Source: Henriciella sp. (GTDB lineage: Bacteria > Pseudomonadota > Alphaproteobacteria > Caulobacterales > Hyphomonadaceae). Taken from it: a DNA stretch of 40,496 nucleotides. The notes beneath the pieces are model-generated. The model did not search any database, was not told the origin of the DNA, and was given only the letters and a program-made list of their open reading frames with translations. Below are positions 9,484-18,179 of this stretch, one piece after another. Position 1 is the first letter of the stretch. Each line of letters starts with the position of its first letter. A program made the position numbers and the translations under genes. The DNA is taken from positions 1 to 40,496 of the forward strand of contig JABSPZ010000021.1 in NCBI GenBank assembly GCA_013213785.1, written 5' to 3'.

Positions 9484-10748
9484 ATGATTTCAGATAAAAT
9501 TCTCTCGCTTAGCGTAGCGACGCTTCTGCTCACCTGCATGAGTGCCGGAAGCCAGGAACAAGATCGTTTCGATGTGTTGGATCGCACGAATGACGACCCT
9601 TTGCGGCTGAAAACCGATGAGGCGCTTACGCCCCTGCCGATTGATGCGCAGGGGGTTGATGTTCTTCCAGAGGTCGTGTTTCGACCGGGAACAGCTCTAA
9701 TGTGGTCGCGAGTGATCTGAATGAAGTTTCCGATTCTTATGTTGGTTTTGCGCCCGGGATATCGGTGCGCTCAAATTGGGCGCGGCACGAATTGCTGGGC
9801 GATGTTAAGATCCGCCACCTAGAATATTCAGAGCTTACCAGCGAGGGGCGGACCGCGATTAATTTTAGTCTGCGCGGACGCCTGGATATGGGAGGCAATT
9901 CTAGCCTTTCGGTTGCGGTAACAGCCGCCGACGAAGCGGAAGACCGACGAGCTCTTTCGAGTGTCCCAGAGGCGCTTGAGCCTACGGATGTGGCACGCAC
10001 CGGCGGCGCAATTGGGATAACCAACACTTTTAATCGGGTGCATGTTGGCGGTGATCTTGCGTTTAAGACCTACGACTTTGAAGATGCGGAGCTGGAAAGC
10101 GGCCTCATCCAAGACCAAGACTTCAGAGATCGCGATGAACTGATCGCATCTCTCAAAGTCGCCTACGCGCTCAATTCTAGCGCGGCGGTTTATACGAAGC
10201 TGACTCAAACGCTTTCAGACTATAGTCCGCCCAACATCTTTTATGCGTTCAACCGGGACTATGACGGAACAGTTGTGTCTCTCGGTGTTGATTTTGACGT
10301 CGGCGATACCCTGCGGGGGGATATCGGCTTGGGATATCAGCGTTACGTTTACGACGAAGAGTCATTCGAGGACATCGATGACGTAAATCTCTCTGGCAAC
10401 GTCGATTGGTTGATCAGCGATCGCACGCTTTTATCTGCGACAGCGAACAGAAGCGTCTTTGATCCAGGTCTGATTACAACCAATGCGGCGATTGAAACTG
10501 CCGCTGGTCTCAGTGTTGAGCAAGCACTCATGCGCAAAGTGTCTTTGAACGGCGGTGCTCGTCTCGCGCGGTTCGATTTTGAAAATATCGATCGCGAAGA
10601 CGATCGCATCAATCTGAACCTAGGCGCCAATTGGAAGCTGAACAAAAACCTTTGGATTGAGGGGGGCTATGAGCTCATGGACCAAAGCTCGAGCTTTCAG
10701 GAATTCACTGACAATCGCTTCGTAATCAAAATGCGCGTTTTCCCTTAG
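9484..10748 (+). pseudogene. Outer-membrane beta-barrel protein (BBP2-like), frameshifted
   Basis: Two frames join to make one recognisable protein. Frame one (9484-9720) holds a signal peptide, the DPLRL motif and VLPEVVF. Frame two (9702-10748) continues with NVVASDLNEVSDSYV and about 340 residues of alternating beta-strand sequence ending in a terminal VFP. Restoring one G in the GGG run at 9687-9689 makes a single product of about 421 aa, so a one-base loss is the simplest explanation. The intact family consists of surface barrels of unknown cargo in Caulobacterales and relatives. The stop overlaps that of convergent mnmA by 4 bases. It may be a true pseudogene, a phase-variable site or a sequencing error. 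Confidence 0.72.
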
Positions 10749-11941
10749 CGGAGCCGTTCGTCAGCGGCGATTGTTGAGGCAATGAAGCCGCCACCAAGAA
10801 TGCGCGTGGAGCCTTCGGCATCATAGAGCACGCTCGCTTGACCGCGTGCGACGCCTTCTTCTGGATTGTTGAACCAGACTGCTGGGTGACCGTTATGAAG
10901 TCCCAAGCGACCCGGTGCTGGCTCTCTCGTCGAGCGTACGCGGACCAAGGCTGGTTCGCCGCGTGCGCATGCATCCTCGAGCGTGCCATCGCCAAGCCAA
11001 TTCAACTCTTCCATTGTGAGCCCCGCGGTCAGCAATGCCTCACGCGGTCCGACGATGACGCGGCGCGCTGGGGCGTCGATTTTGACCACAAACAGGGGTT
11101 CCCCTGTGGCGACACCAAGGCCGCGGCGTTGCCCGATTGTGTAATGGATGACGCCCTGATGTTCACCCAATACGCGGCCATCTAGATGCACAATTTCACC
11201 GCCGCGCCCCGATCCAGGGCGCAGTTTTTCAACAACTTTTGCGTATGACCCTTCGGGTACAAAGCAAATGTCTTGGCTGTCAGGTTTGGCCGCCACGGGT
11301 AGGGCAAAATGATCTGCGAGTTCTCGGACTTGCGTCTTTGGCAAGTCGCCCAGCGGAAAGCGCACATATTCGAGCTGTTCAGCTGTCGTCGCGAATAGGA
11401 AATACGATTGATCCCGGCTTGCATCCGCCGCCCTATGCAGTTCTGGGTTTAGATCGCCATCGGTCCGACGGATATAGTGGCCCGTTGCCAGACAGTCTGC
11501 TCCAAGATCCTTTGCTGTGCGCAAAAGGTCGGAGAACTTTACGGTCTGATTGCATCGAATACAGGGGATCGGCGTGGCACCTGAAAGATAGGTGTCAGCG
11601 AAATCTTCCATGACTTGTTCTTTGAACCGGCTCTCATAATCGAGCACATAGTGCGGAATACCAATTTGGTCGGCTACGTTGCGGGCGTCATGAATGTCTT
11701 GCCCGGCGCAACACGCGCCTTTTTTCTCAATCGCTGCGCCGTGATCATACAGCTGCAACGTGATCCCGATGACGTCGTAGCCTTGAGCGGCCAGCAGCGC
11801 AGCCACAACAGATGAATCAACGCCGCCGGACATTGCGGCAACGACGCGTGTTTCGGATGGTGGTTTCGCAAAGCCGAGCGAGTTTAGCGTACCAGGCGCA
11901 GGATCAGGCTCGCGCGCGGCGAGCTCGGTGAGGTCAATCAT
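10745..11941 (-). CDS. mnmA: tRNA-specific 2-thiouridylase
   Basis: 398 aa. Makes 2-thiouridine at wobble position 34 of Glu, Gln and Lys tRNAs. The PP-loop SGGVDSS is at about 38-44. The catalytic cysteine pair lies in PCIRCN (Cys130) and DSQDICF (Cys226). YTIGQRRG and the C-terminal barrel follow. The ATG at 11941 has GGAG six bases upstream; an upstream TTG would add four residues. Its leader contains a perfect GCGCTT/AAGCGC inverted repeat (11985-11990 and 12000-12005). It is the last gene of a minus-strand group after the dioxygenase, probably with its own promoter in the 86-base gap. Confidence 0.95.
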   Translation of the reverse strand: MIDLTELAAREPDPAPGTLNSLGFAKPPSETRVVAAMSGGVDSSVVAALLAAQGYDVIGITLQLYDHGAAIEKKGACCAGQDIHDARNVADQIGIPHYVLDYESRFKEQVMEDFADTYLSGATPIPCIRCNQTVKFSDLLRTAKDLGADCLATGHYIRRTDGDLNPELHRAADASRDQSYFLFATTAEQLEYVRFPLGDLPKTQVRELADHFALPVAAKPDSQDICFVPEGSYAKVVEKLRPGSGRGGEIVHLDGRVLGEHQGVIHYTIGQRRGLGVATGEPLFVVKIDAPARRVIVGPREALLTAGLTMEELNWLGDGTLEDACARGEPALVRVRSTREPAPGRLGLHNGHPAVWFNNPEEGVARGQASVLYDAEGSTRILGGGFIASTIAADERLR

Positions 11942-12027
11942 AGCAGTCTCCAAACGGGTTCAAGGCCCGAAGCAGATGAATTTGGCGCTTATATAGTAGA
12001 AGCGCTTAAAAACGCTATGGGAAGATA

Positions 12028-12876
12028 TCAGGCTGTGAAATAGGGCCGATCACCTGCGACGGTGACACGCTCCATAATCCGAACATTCGGGAAGTAATCG
12101 CTGGCGGCGTAGTGCTGACATGCGCGGTTATCCCAGAAGGCAAGTGAGCCTGGTGCCCAGCGGAACCGGCATTGATACTCTGGTAGCCATGCACGGCGAT
12201 AGAGGAAGTTGAGCAATTCATCGCTCTCTTCTTTGTCCATGCCGACGATGTAATCGGTAAAGGCGATGTTCACGTACAGTCCGCGTTCACCGGTCTCCGG
12301 ATGTGTTCTGATGACAGGATGTTCCTGCGGCGGGAACTTATCGTGAAGAGCTGACGCATCCTTGTTGAGGCGCTTTGCAAAAACACGGGCAATATCGTGC
12401 ACCGCAGTCATCTTACACAGGCGCTCCTTTAGATCGTCTTCGAGATCGTCGTAGGCCATAACCATATTGGAAAACAGCGTATCACCGCCGACTTCAGGAA
12501 GCTCTATCGCGCGAAGGATCGAGCCGAGAGATGGTTCTGCGCGCCATGTTACGTCAGAGTGCCAGTTGTTTTCCTGACCCTTAGAGTTCGGTCCGTGCGC
12601 AATCCTCAAAATTTCTGGATCGGGCTGATCCTTGGGAGTTGCCGGATGGATCTCCAGCTCCCCAAAATGGTTTGCAAACTCTATGTGTTTCTCGCGAGTG
12701 AGTTCGTGTTGATCTCGGAAAAATACGACTTTGTATTTCAAAAGTGCGGCGCGGACCTCGTCGACCAATGTATCGTCAAAATTGGCTAGATCTGCGCCAA
12801 TAAGCTCTGCTCCGATTGCGGGTGACAGCAGGTGTGGTTCGAAGCGTGTGAACTCCGTATTGGCGTCGTAGGCCAT
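12028..12876 (-). CDS. TauD/TfdA family Fe(II)/2-oxoglutarate dioxygenase
   Basis: 282 aa. The facial triad is visible: His106-x-Asp108 in NWHSDVTW and His255 in RACQHYA, with Arg266/Arg270 in the region that binds 2-oxoglutarate. The WDNR motif near 248-251 is typical of the TauD family. Members oxidise taurine, alkylsulfates, chlorophenoxyacetates or other small acids; the substrate cannot be read from sequence, and no sulfonate transporter is nearby. The start is clear, with GGAGGAAAC just before the ATG. It sits alone between mnmA and cinA, so its job is not explained by context. Confidence 0.85.
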   Translation of the reverse strand: MAYDANTEFTRFEPHLLSPAIGAELIGADLANFDDTLVDEVRAALLKYKVVFFRDQHELTREKHIEFANHFGELEIHPATPKDQPDPEILRIAHGPNSKGQENNWHSDVTWRAEPSLGSILRAIELPEVGGDTLFSNMVMAYDDLEDDLKERLCKMTAVHDIARVFAKRLNKDASALHDKFPPQEHPVIRTHPETGERGLYVNIAFTDYIVGMDKEESDELLNFLYRRAWLPEYQCRFRWAPGSLAFWDNRACQHYAASDYFPNVRIMERVTVAGDRPYFTA

Positions 12877-12935
12877 GTTTCCTCCGTGTTTTCTTTTTAG
12901 AATAACACAGCGGGCGGCGAGGCCCTAGCGTGATT

Positions 12936-13424
12936 TTAAATCTGCGCTCGGATCATGTTTAGCGCCGCTTCGATCGTTGCCATCCGAATCTCATAGCGTC
13001 CGATATCACCGAGCATTAGCATCTCGTGCATCATTGCTTTGTTCTCGCGCGCGCAGGCGAGGTGAACGGTGCCTACCGGCTTCATCGGTGTGCCGCCCCC
13101 GGGGCCAGCAATGCCGGTGACCGCGATTGCGAGGTTGGCGCGGCTTTGTTCCATCGCGCCTTCCGCCATTAAGCGGGCAACGGGTTCGGACACTGCGCCA
13201 TAATCAGCGAGCACATCGCCAGCCACGCCCAATATCTCGGCCTTCGACTGGTTCGAATATGTCACGAAACCGCGTTCTAGGACTTTTGAAGATCCGGCGA
13301 ACTCTGTGAACAAGCCAGCGATGAGGCCGCCTGTGCAGCTTTCAGCGGTGACGATTTTTACCCGCCGTTCCATGGCTTCATCCATGACGAGGAGCGCGAG
13401 ATTTCGAATACGATCTGGAAACAT
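12936..13424 (-). CDS. CinA C-terminal family protein (nicotinamide-nucleotide amidohydrolase)
   Basis: 162 aa, the standalone PncC/CinA-C domain without the N-terminal MoeA-like part. Signatures are ESCTGG near residue 27, the conserved YSN region, and TGIAGPGGG with KPVGTV. PncC-type enzymes deamidate NMN to nicotinate mononucleotide in pyridine-nucleotide salvage. The gene starts 10 bases after the ispDF stop on the same strand, a pairing frequent in alphaproteobacteria, so the two are probably co-transcribed. Confidence 0.9.
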   Translation of the reverse strand: MFPDRIRNLALLVMDEAMERRVKIVTAESCTGGLIAGLFTEFAGSSKVLERGFVTYSNQSKAEILGVAGDVLADYGAVSEPVARLMAEGAMEQSRANLAIAVTGIAGPGGGTPMKPVGTVHLACARENKAMMHEMLMLGDIGRYEIRMATIEAALNMIRAQI

Positions 13425-13434
13425 GAATCAGAAC

Positions 13435-14580
13435 CTAGAGTGATGACGCTAGGGGAACCAAGACCGCACTTGCTTGCGCGGCGATGCCTTCCTTGCGGCC
13501 GGTGAATCCCAGCCCCTCAGTGGTCGTTGCTTTGACGCTGACCGCATCCAAAGAGAGTCCAGTGACTTCGGCTGTTCGATGTCGCATGGCTTCTCGGTGC
13601 GGTTTGATCTTGGGGGCCTCGCAGATCAAGGTTAGATCGCAACTGGTGAGCGTCCACCCTGCATCACGAACGATGTCGACCGCATGCTTGAGGAAGAGGT
13701 CAGACGGTGCGCCTTTCCATTGCGGCTCAGACGGCGGAAAGTGATCGCCGATATCGCCGAGCGCCGCAGCGCCCAAAATCGCATCGGTGAGGGCGTGCCA
13801 TGCAACGTCAGCATCAGAATGACCTACCAAGCTCTGCGTGTGCGCGATTTTCACACCGCAAAGCGTCACGCCGTCGCCTGGCTCCAAAGCATGGACGTCA
13901 TAGCCAGTGCCGAAACGTGGTGCAGGGGATGCGAGCATAAGCAATTTCTCCAAGCGAGCATGATCTTCTGGATATGTAATTTTTGCTAGAGCTTCATCGC
14001 CCGCGACGAGGGTTACCCGTCCGTTCGAAGCTTCGATGGCCACAAGATCGTCTACAAGGTCAAGGTCATCACCCAGAGCGTTCTTAATTGCGCTCAGGTG
14101 AAAGGCTTGTGGGGTTTGAACGCGGTAAAGCTCAGAACGATCTACGTTGGAAAGGGATTGGTCGGACTTTCGTTTAAGGGCGTCCGCGATCGGAAGAGCC
14201 GGGGCTGCGGCGTCGGCATCGGCAAGCGCAGAAATCAGCAATGAGATGGTCTCAGCTTTCAGGCCGGGTCTTGCAGCGTCATGTATGAGAACATACCCAT
14301 CCTCGCCGATGCTGCAGGCGTTCAGACCGGCCCGAACTGAGGCTGAGCGGGTTTCGCCGCCTTCGGTAATCGTCACCTCTCCACTCACCAAAGCTTGGTA
14401 CTTATGGACCTCACCGGCGGGGACCACCAAAACGCATTGATCAATTTCAGGATGCGCTCGAAGAGCGTCTATAGACCATTGGAGGACCGGTCGCCCTCCA
14501 AGCGAGCGCAACTGTTTCGGGAGATCGCCTCCCGCGCGCTGGCCGCGCCCGGCGGCCACTATGATCGCAGCTGTATTCAT
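13435..14580 (-). CDS. ispDF: Bifunctional IspD/IspF (MEP isoprenoid pathway)
   Basis: 381 aa. The N-terminal half (about 1-225) is IspD, 2-C-methyl-D-erythritol 4-phosphate cytidylyltransferase, with AAGRGQR and PKQL for CTP binding and HDAARP. The C-terminal half (about 228-381) is IspF, the cyclodiphosphate synthase, with GYDVHAL and GHSDADV supplying metal ligands and KATTTEGLGFTGR near the end. The fusion is typical of alphaproteobacteria and epsilonproteobacteria. I chose the ATG at 14580 because the sequence starts NTAAIIVAAG there; the frame upstream to 14670 lacks homology character. It is divergent from dusB. Confidence 0.95.
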   Translation of the reverse strand: MNTAAIIVAAGRGQRAGGDLPKQLRSLGGRPVLQWSIDALRAHPEIDQCVLVVPAGEVHKYQALVSGEVTITEGGETRSASVRAGLNACSIGEDGYVLIHDAARPGLKAETISLLISALADADAAAPALPIADALKRKSDQSLSNVDRSELYRVQTPQAFHLSAIKNALGDDLDLVDDLVAIEASNGRVTLVAGDEALAKITYPEDHARLEKLLMLASPAPRFGTGYDVHALEPGDGVTLCGVKIAHTQSLVGHSDADVAWHALTDAILGAAALGDIGDHFPPSEPQWKGAPSDLFLKHAVDIVRDAGWTLTSCDLTLICEAPKIKPHREAMRHRTAEVTGLSLDAVSVKATTTEGLGFTGRKEGIAAQASAVLVPLASSL

Positions 14581-14670
14581 GCTGGCTGAATAACCTGTTG
14601 CGGTAAAAAAGCCACATGTGTTGCAGGAACGCATGGTACAAATCCAGTGCTCCACTTTTGTGCAGTGCAA

Positions 14671-14688
14671 AAATGTGATTTTACATTT
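14671..14688. promoter_or_regulatory. Inverted repeat upstream of dusB
   Basis: Perfect 6-bp arms, AAATGT (14671-14676) and ACATTT (14683-14688), flank GATTTT, just before the dusB start codon at 14692. A TTGTGC (14658-14663) and TACATT (14682-14687) pair could be a promoter, but its -10 would lie almost on the start codon. It may be an operator for the nitrogen-regulation operon or a small hairpin near the translation start. Confidence 0.3.
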
Positions 14689-14691
14689 GTC

Positions 14692-15690
14692 ATGATCAAG
14701 ATGCCTTCTTTTCAGGCAGAGAAGGTTTGGCTCGCACCGATGTCGGGCTCAACCGACGCTGCATTTAGACGCCAGGCTGTAAGCTATGGCGCACCAATCG
14801 TCGTATCCGAGATGGTGGCCGGAGAAGCGCTCGCAGCATCGCGTCCTGATGTCGTGCGTAAAACCTGCCGGCATGAAGGTGAGGGGCTTTGGGTTGTTCA
14901 ACTCGCGGGGCGTCGCCCTGAGGATATGCTCAATGGGGCAGAGATCCTTGTCGATGCGGGTGTCGACGTCATCGATATCAATATGGGGTGTCCGTCACGC
15001 CAAGTGACAGGGGGGAATTCAGGATCTGCGCTTATGCGCGAACCGGAACTCGCGTTAGAAATCATTGGTGCGACGCTCAAAGGTGCGAATGGTCTTCCAG
15101 TGACGCTTAAAACGCGCCTCGGGTGGGATCATACGCTCCTCAATGCTCCAGAGCTTTGCCGTGCGGCGGTGGATATGGGAATTCAGCTCGTGACAATTCA
15201 CGGCCGAACTCGCTGCCAGTTTTATAAGGGTCAAGCGGATTGGGCTGCGATCCGCGATACGGTCGATGCTGTGCCGGTTCCTGTGATTTCTAACGGGGAT
15301 ATCGGGTCGGTTGATAATGCACGTTCCGCGCTCAATTCATCGGGTGCATTTGGCGTGATGGTTGGGCGGTCCGCGATGGGGCAACCTTGGTTGGTGAGTC
15401 AAATAGATGCAGCGCTTCATGGACGTGAATTCCATGCCCCAAGTTTGTCTGATCAGCTCGATGGTCTTTGCGAACAAATCGAAGACAGCCAAGCGCTGTA
15501 TGGCAGCGTCCTCGGACTCCGCATTGTTCGTAAACATGTGGCAGCACATATCGATAAAGTGGATTTGCCGATGAGCGAGGGAGAACGGAGACAGCTTCGT
15601 GCTGATCTCTGTCGACTAGACGATTCCGGAACGCTGATCTCTGCGCTGCGCGATGTCTACACGGAGCAAAAATTTAAGGTGGCGGCATGA
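14692..15690 (+). CDS. dusB: tRNA-dihydrouridine synthase B (NifR3)
   Basis: 332 aa. An FMN-dependent enzyme that reduces uridines in the tRNA D-loop. The TIM-barrel start (LAPMSGSTDAAFR), the catalytic Cys in INMGCPS, VTGGNSGSALM, KTRLGW and VTIHGRTR match DusB/NifR3. The start is the ATG at 14692 or at 14701; neither has a strong ribosome site, and the open frame reaching back to 14647 lacks family character. The stop overlaps the ntrB start by 4 bases. The order nifR3-ntrB-ntrC is a classical alphaproteobacterial operon, which explains the older nif name despite the tRNA role. Confidence 0.93.
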   Translation: MIKMPSFQAEKVWLAPMSGSTDAAFRRQAVSYGAPIVVSEMVAGEALAASRPDVVRKTCRHEGEGLWVVQLAGRRPEDMLNGAEILVDAGVDVIDINMGCPSRQVTGGNSGSALMREPELALEIIGATLKGANGLPVTLKTRLGWDHTLLNAPELCRAAVDMGIQLVTIHGRTRCQFYKGQADWAAIRDTVDAVPVPVISNGDIGSVDNARSALNSSGAFGVMVGRSAMGQPWLVSQIDAALHGREFHAPSLSDQLDGLCEQIEDSQALYGSVLGLRIVRKHVAAHIDKVDLPMSEGERRQLRADLCRLDDSGTLISALRDVYTEQKFKVAA

Positions 15691-16742
15691 TGACGGCATT
15701 GGATTTGATTGGGCTCGCTCCATTTGCGTTATTGGGCTTAGATGAACGGCGCCGTGTAAACGCGGCCAATCCCGAGGCACAAGCATTCTTGGGGCATTCA
15801 GAGCGAGCCATGTATCGCAAGCCTCTGAGTGAGATTCTATTTCACGACTCCCCGATCTTCGATCTGATCGACAAAGCCCAGGCGTTGAATGGGGATGTTT
15901 CTGCGCATGCCATTCCGCTGAACGGGCCGTCGCTTCGCAAGCAACGTGTCTTGGATTTGCGACTTCGCCCGTTGGCTGATGGTAGTATCGTCATCGGGAT
16001 GACCGAAGCTAACGATGCGGCCGTGGTGAATAACAATCCGGCGGGCGTCGCGGCGTTCGGCAGAATTCTCGGCCATGAGGTGAAGAACCCGCTCGCAGGT
16101 ATCTCTGGCGCGGCACAATTGCTGTCCCGCAATTCACGTGATGATCAAAGCGCGATGATTGATATCATCCTGAGCGAGACGCGTCGGATCGAGCGATTGG
16201 TCTCTCGATTGTCCGCGTTTGAGTTGTTCTCGTCGCCGGCAAAAGAGGCATTGAATATCCACGAATTGCTCGACCGAGTGATTGCAGCCGAAGAAGCGGC
16301 TCATCGTGGCAAAATCTCTATCGTGCGGCTTTACGATCCATCGCTGCCAGATATCGAAGCGGATCAGGACCATTTGCATGAGGCGATCCAAAACGTCTTG
16401 CGCAATGCAGTGGAGGCGACGCTCGCGCACACCCAAAGTCCACAGATCCAAATCGAGACAGCTTTTGAAACGAGTTTTGCGATCGCAAACAAAAGCGGAT
16501 CTGAGCGTTTGGGGCGCGCGATCCGCGTGACAGTCGAAGATAACGGTCCCGGTGTCCCGCCTGAAAAGAAAGCTCGCATGTTCGATATGTTTATGTCGTC
16601 CAAGTCTGGTGGGCGCGGGCTTGGCCTCAGTGTGGTCAACGAGATCATAGCCGCGCACCAGGGCCGTATCAAAGTCGACAGCAAGCCTGGATTAACCCGT
16701 TTCTCTCTTTTCCTCCCGTTGCCGAGAACAAAAAAATCATGA
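15687..16742 (+). CDS. ntrB: Nitrogen regulation histidine kinase NtrB
   Basis: 351 aa, soluble, without membrane segments. An N-terminal PAS-like sensor (about 5-110) is followed by the dimerisation/phosphotransfer helix with HEVKNPL (His130), an N box (LRNAVEA, about 238-244), a G1 box (DNGPGVP) and a G2 box (GRGLGLS). In the Ntr system this kinase phosphorylates NtrC under nitrogen limitation and is turned toward phosphatase by unmodified PII, the product of glnB at 32992 in this window. It is coupled at both ends by 4-base overlaps to dusB and ntrC. Confidence 0.94.
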   Translation: MMTALDLIGLAPFALLGLDERRRVNAANPEAQAFLGHSERAMYRKPLSEILFHDSPIFDLIDKAQALNGDVSAHAIPLNGPSLRKQRVLDLRLRPLADGSIVIGMTEANDAAVVNNNPAGVAAFGRILGHEVKNPLAGISGAAQLLSRNSRDDQSAMIDIILSETRRIERLVSRLSAFELFSSPAKEALNIHELLDRVIAAEEAAHRGKISIVRLYDPSLPDIEADQDHLHEAIQNVLRNAVEATLAHTQSPQIQIETAFETSFAIANKSGSERLGRAIRVTVEDNGPGVPPEKKARMFDMFMSSKSGGRGLGLSVVNEIIAAHQGRIKVDSKPGLTRFSLFLPLPRTKKS

Positions 16743-18103
16743 GTCAGAAAACAGTTCTTCTTGCCGAAGACGATGCGAGCATCCGTCTAATAGTAAATCA
16801 AACTCTTGTGACGGCTGGGTACACGGTTCGCGCGACGAGTTCGCCGGAAGCTTTAGAGCGTTGGGTCCGTAATGGTGAGGGCGATATCGTTGTTACCGAT
16901 GTTTATCTGACAGACACGCCGATCTTTGAACTGTTGCCGTCATTTAAGCTCGTGCGTCCGGAATTGCCGATTATTGTGATGAGCGGGCAGAACACCATTC
17001 TGACCGCCGCCTCCGCGGCGCAGCATGGAGCATACGATTATCTCCCAAAGCCATTTGATATTGATCAACTCACCGACTTGGTTGGGCGCGCTCTGAGTGA
17101 TGCGAAGCCAACGGCAGCAGCGAAAAAGTCCACGAATGAGACCGGTAGCAATGGACTGCCGTTGGTTGGGCGGTCGTCTGTCATGCAGGACGTCTATCGG
17201 ATCATTTCTCGCGTGATGAACACTGACCTGACGGTGCTCATCGAGGGTGAGTCCGGGACAGGCAAAGAACTGGCAGCGCGTGCCATTCACGATTTGGGGC
17301 AAACCCGCAACGGGGCGTTTCACTCACTCGATTTGGCGACTCGTCCCGCACACGAAGTAAGCGTTGAGCTTTTTGGCGCAGAAAACCAAGGCGGAATCGC
17401 CTTTGATTCTGAGGCAACCATTTACCTCGATGAAGTTGGGGATTTGAGCCAAGAGGCGCAGACGCAATTGGTGAAACTCATGCGCGAGGATGGGGGCGCG
17501 AGGATCATCGCTTCGACCCGTCAGCCTCTATCAGCTTTAGTGGAGGCCGGTGAGTTTCGAGAGGATCTCTATTACCGAATGAATGTCGTTCGGATCGAGA
17601 TGCCACCGCTCCGCAGGCGAAAGGAAGATATTCCTGAACTCGTCAAAGCGTTTCTCATTCGCGCGGAAGCTCGTGGCCTTGCGCAAAAACAGATCGCTCA
17701 ACCCGCCATGGACTTGATGATGGCCTATGACTGGCCCGGGAATGTTCGAGAACTAGAGAATTTGATTTTCCGCTTAGCCGCGCTTTCACCGGATAGCACG
17801 ATCTCTCAACGCGATATTGAGCGCGAGCTGCGGGCCGAGACCCTTAAAGAACTGAGCCCAGAGGCATCGCTCGAAAGCGAGATCGAGACGCTTTTGCATC
17901 GATATGTCATGGCCGATCTGCTGAAGGGTGAAGAGCAGGGCGAGAAGATCTACCAGTCGGTTCTGGAACAAGTGGAACGTCCTCTTATTAAGCTGGCGCT
18001 CAGCGTGACGTCTGGAAACAAGCTTCGCACGGCGGCGCTGCTCGGTGTGAACCGAAATACATTGCGCGCGCGGATGACTGTGCTTGGAATGACAGAAGAC
18101 TGA
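16739..18103 (+). CDS. ntrC: Nitrogen regulator NtrC, lacking the GAFTGA loop
   Basis: 454 aa. The receiver domain (1-118) has phospho-acceptor Asp54 (VVTDV). The AAA+ domain (about 140-370) has Walker A GESGTGKE (170-177) and Walker B YLDEVG (229-234). The C-terminal HTH (about 415-450) ends in the NRNTLRARM recognition segment. After ELFG (210-213) the chain reaches Walker B in only about 15 residues, with no GAFTGA. The segment between Walker B and sensor 1 is also shortened to DGGARIIAST. GAFTGA is needed to engage sigma-54, so this NtrC probably acts another way, as known for Rhodobacter capsulatus NtrC working with sigma-70 polymerase. Arg and WPGNVREL motifs later in the domain are intact. 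Confidence 0.93.
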   Translation: MSQKTVLLAEDDASIRLIVNQTLVTAGYTVRATSSPEALERWVRNGEGDIVVTDVYLTDTPIFELLPSFKLVRPELPIIVMSGQNTILTAASAAQHGAYDYLPKPFDIDQLTDLVGRALSDAKPTAAAKKSTNETGSNGLPLVGRSSVMQDVYRIISRVMNTDLTVLIEGESGTGKELAARAIHDLGQTRNGAFHSLDLATRPAHEVSVELFGAENQGGIAFDSEATIYLDEVGDLSQEAQTQLVKLMREDGGARIIASTRQPLSALVEAGEFREDLYYRMNVVRIEMPPLRRRKEDIPELVKAFLIRAEARGLAQKQIAQPAMDLMMAYDWPGNVRELENLIFRLAALSPDSTISQRDIERELRAETLKELSPEASLESEIETLLHRYVMADLLKGEEQGEKIYQSVLEQVERPLIKLALSVTSGNKLRTAALLGVNRNTLRARMTVLGMTED

Positions 18104-18136
18104 TTGACGTATGGGAAAAGTGTTGCTCTAAATCAT

Positions 18137-18167
18137 CACTGTTGCTGATTGGCGACAGTGTGTTTTT
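18137..18167 (+). terminator. Hairpin plus T-tract between ntrC and ntrY
   Basis: CACTGTTGC (18137-18145) pairs with GCGACAGTG (18152-18160), nine pairs including one G-T wobble, loop TGATTG, followed by TGTTTTT. The ntrY ribosome site GAGG begins right after the T-tract, so the element sits inside the short ntrC-ntrY gap. It looks like an intrinsic terminator or attenuator dividing ntrBC from ntrYX. A TTGACG at 18104-18109 with TCTAAA at 18127-18132 (17-base spacing) could be a promoter for ntrY, though the hairpin would then lie near its start point. Confidence 0.5.
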
Positions 18168-18179
18168 GAGGTCCCACAT

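Noticed and set aside
14581-14670. N-terminal extension of IspDF
   Set aside because: The residues are Cys-rich and unlike IspD, which starts with the AIIVAAG strand directly after the ATG at 14580.
16940-17323. 127-aa minus-strand frame inside ntrC
   Set aside because: It is an antisense shadow of a well-supported gene, with no ribosome site and no motif.
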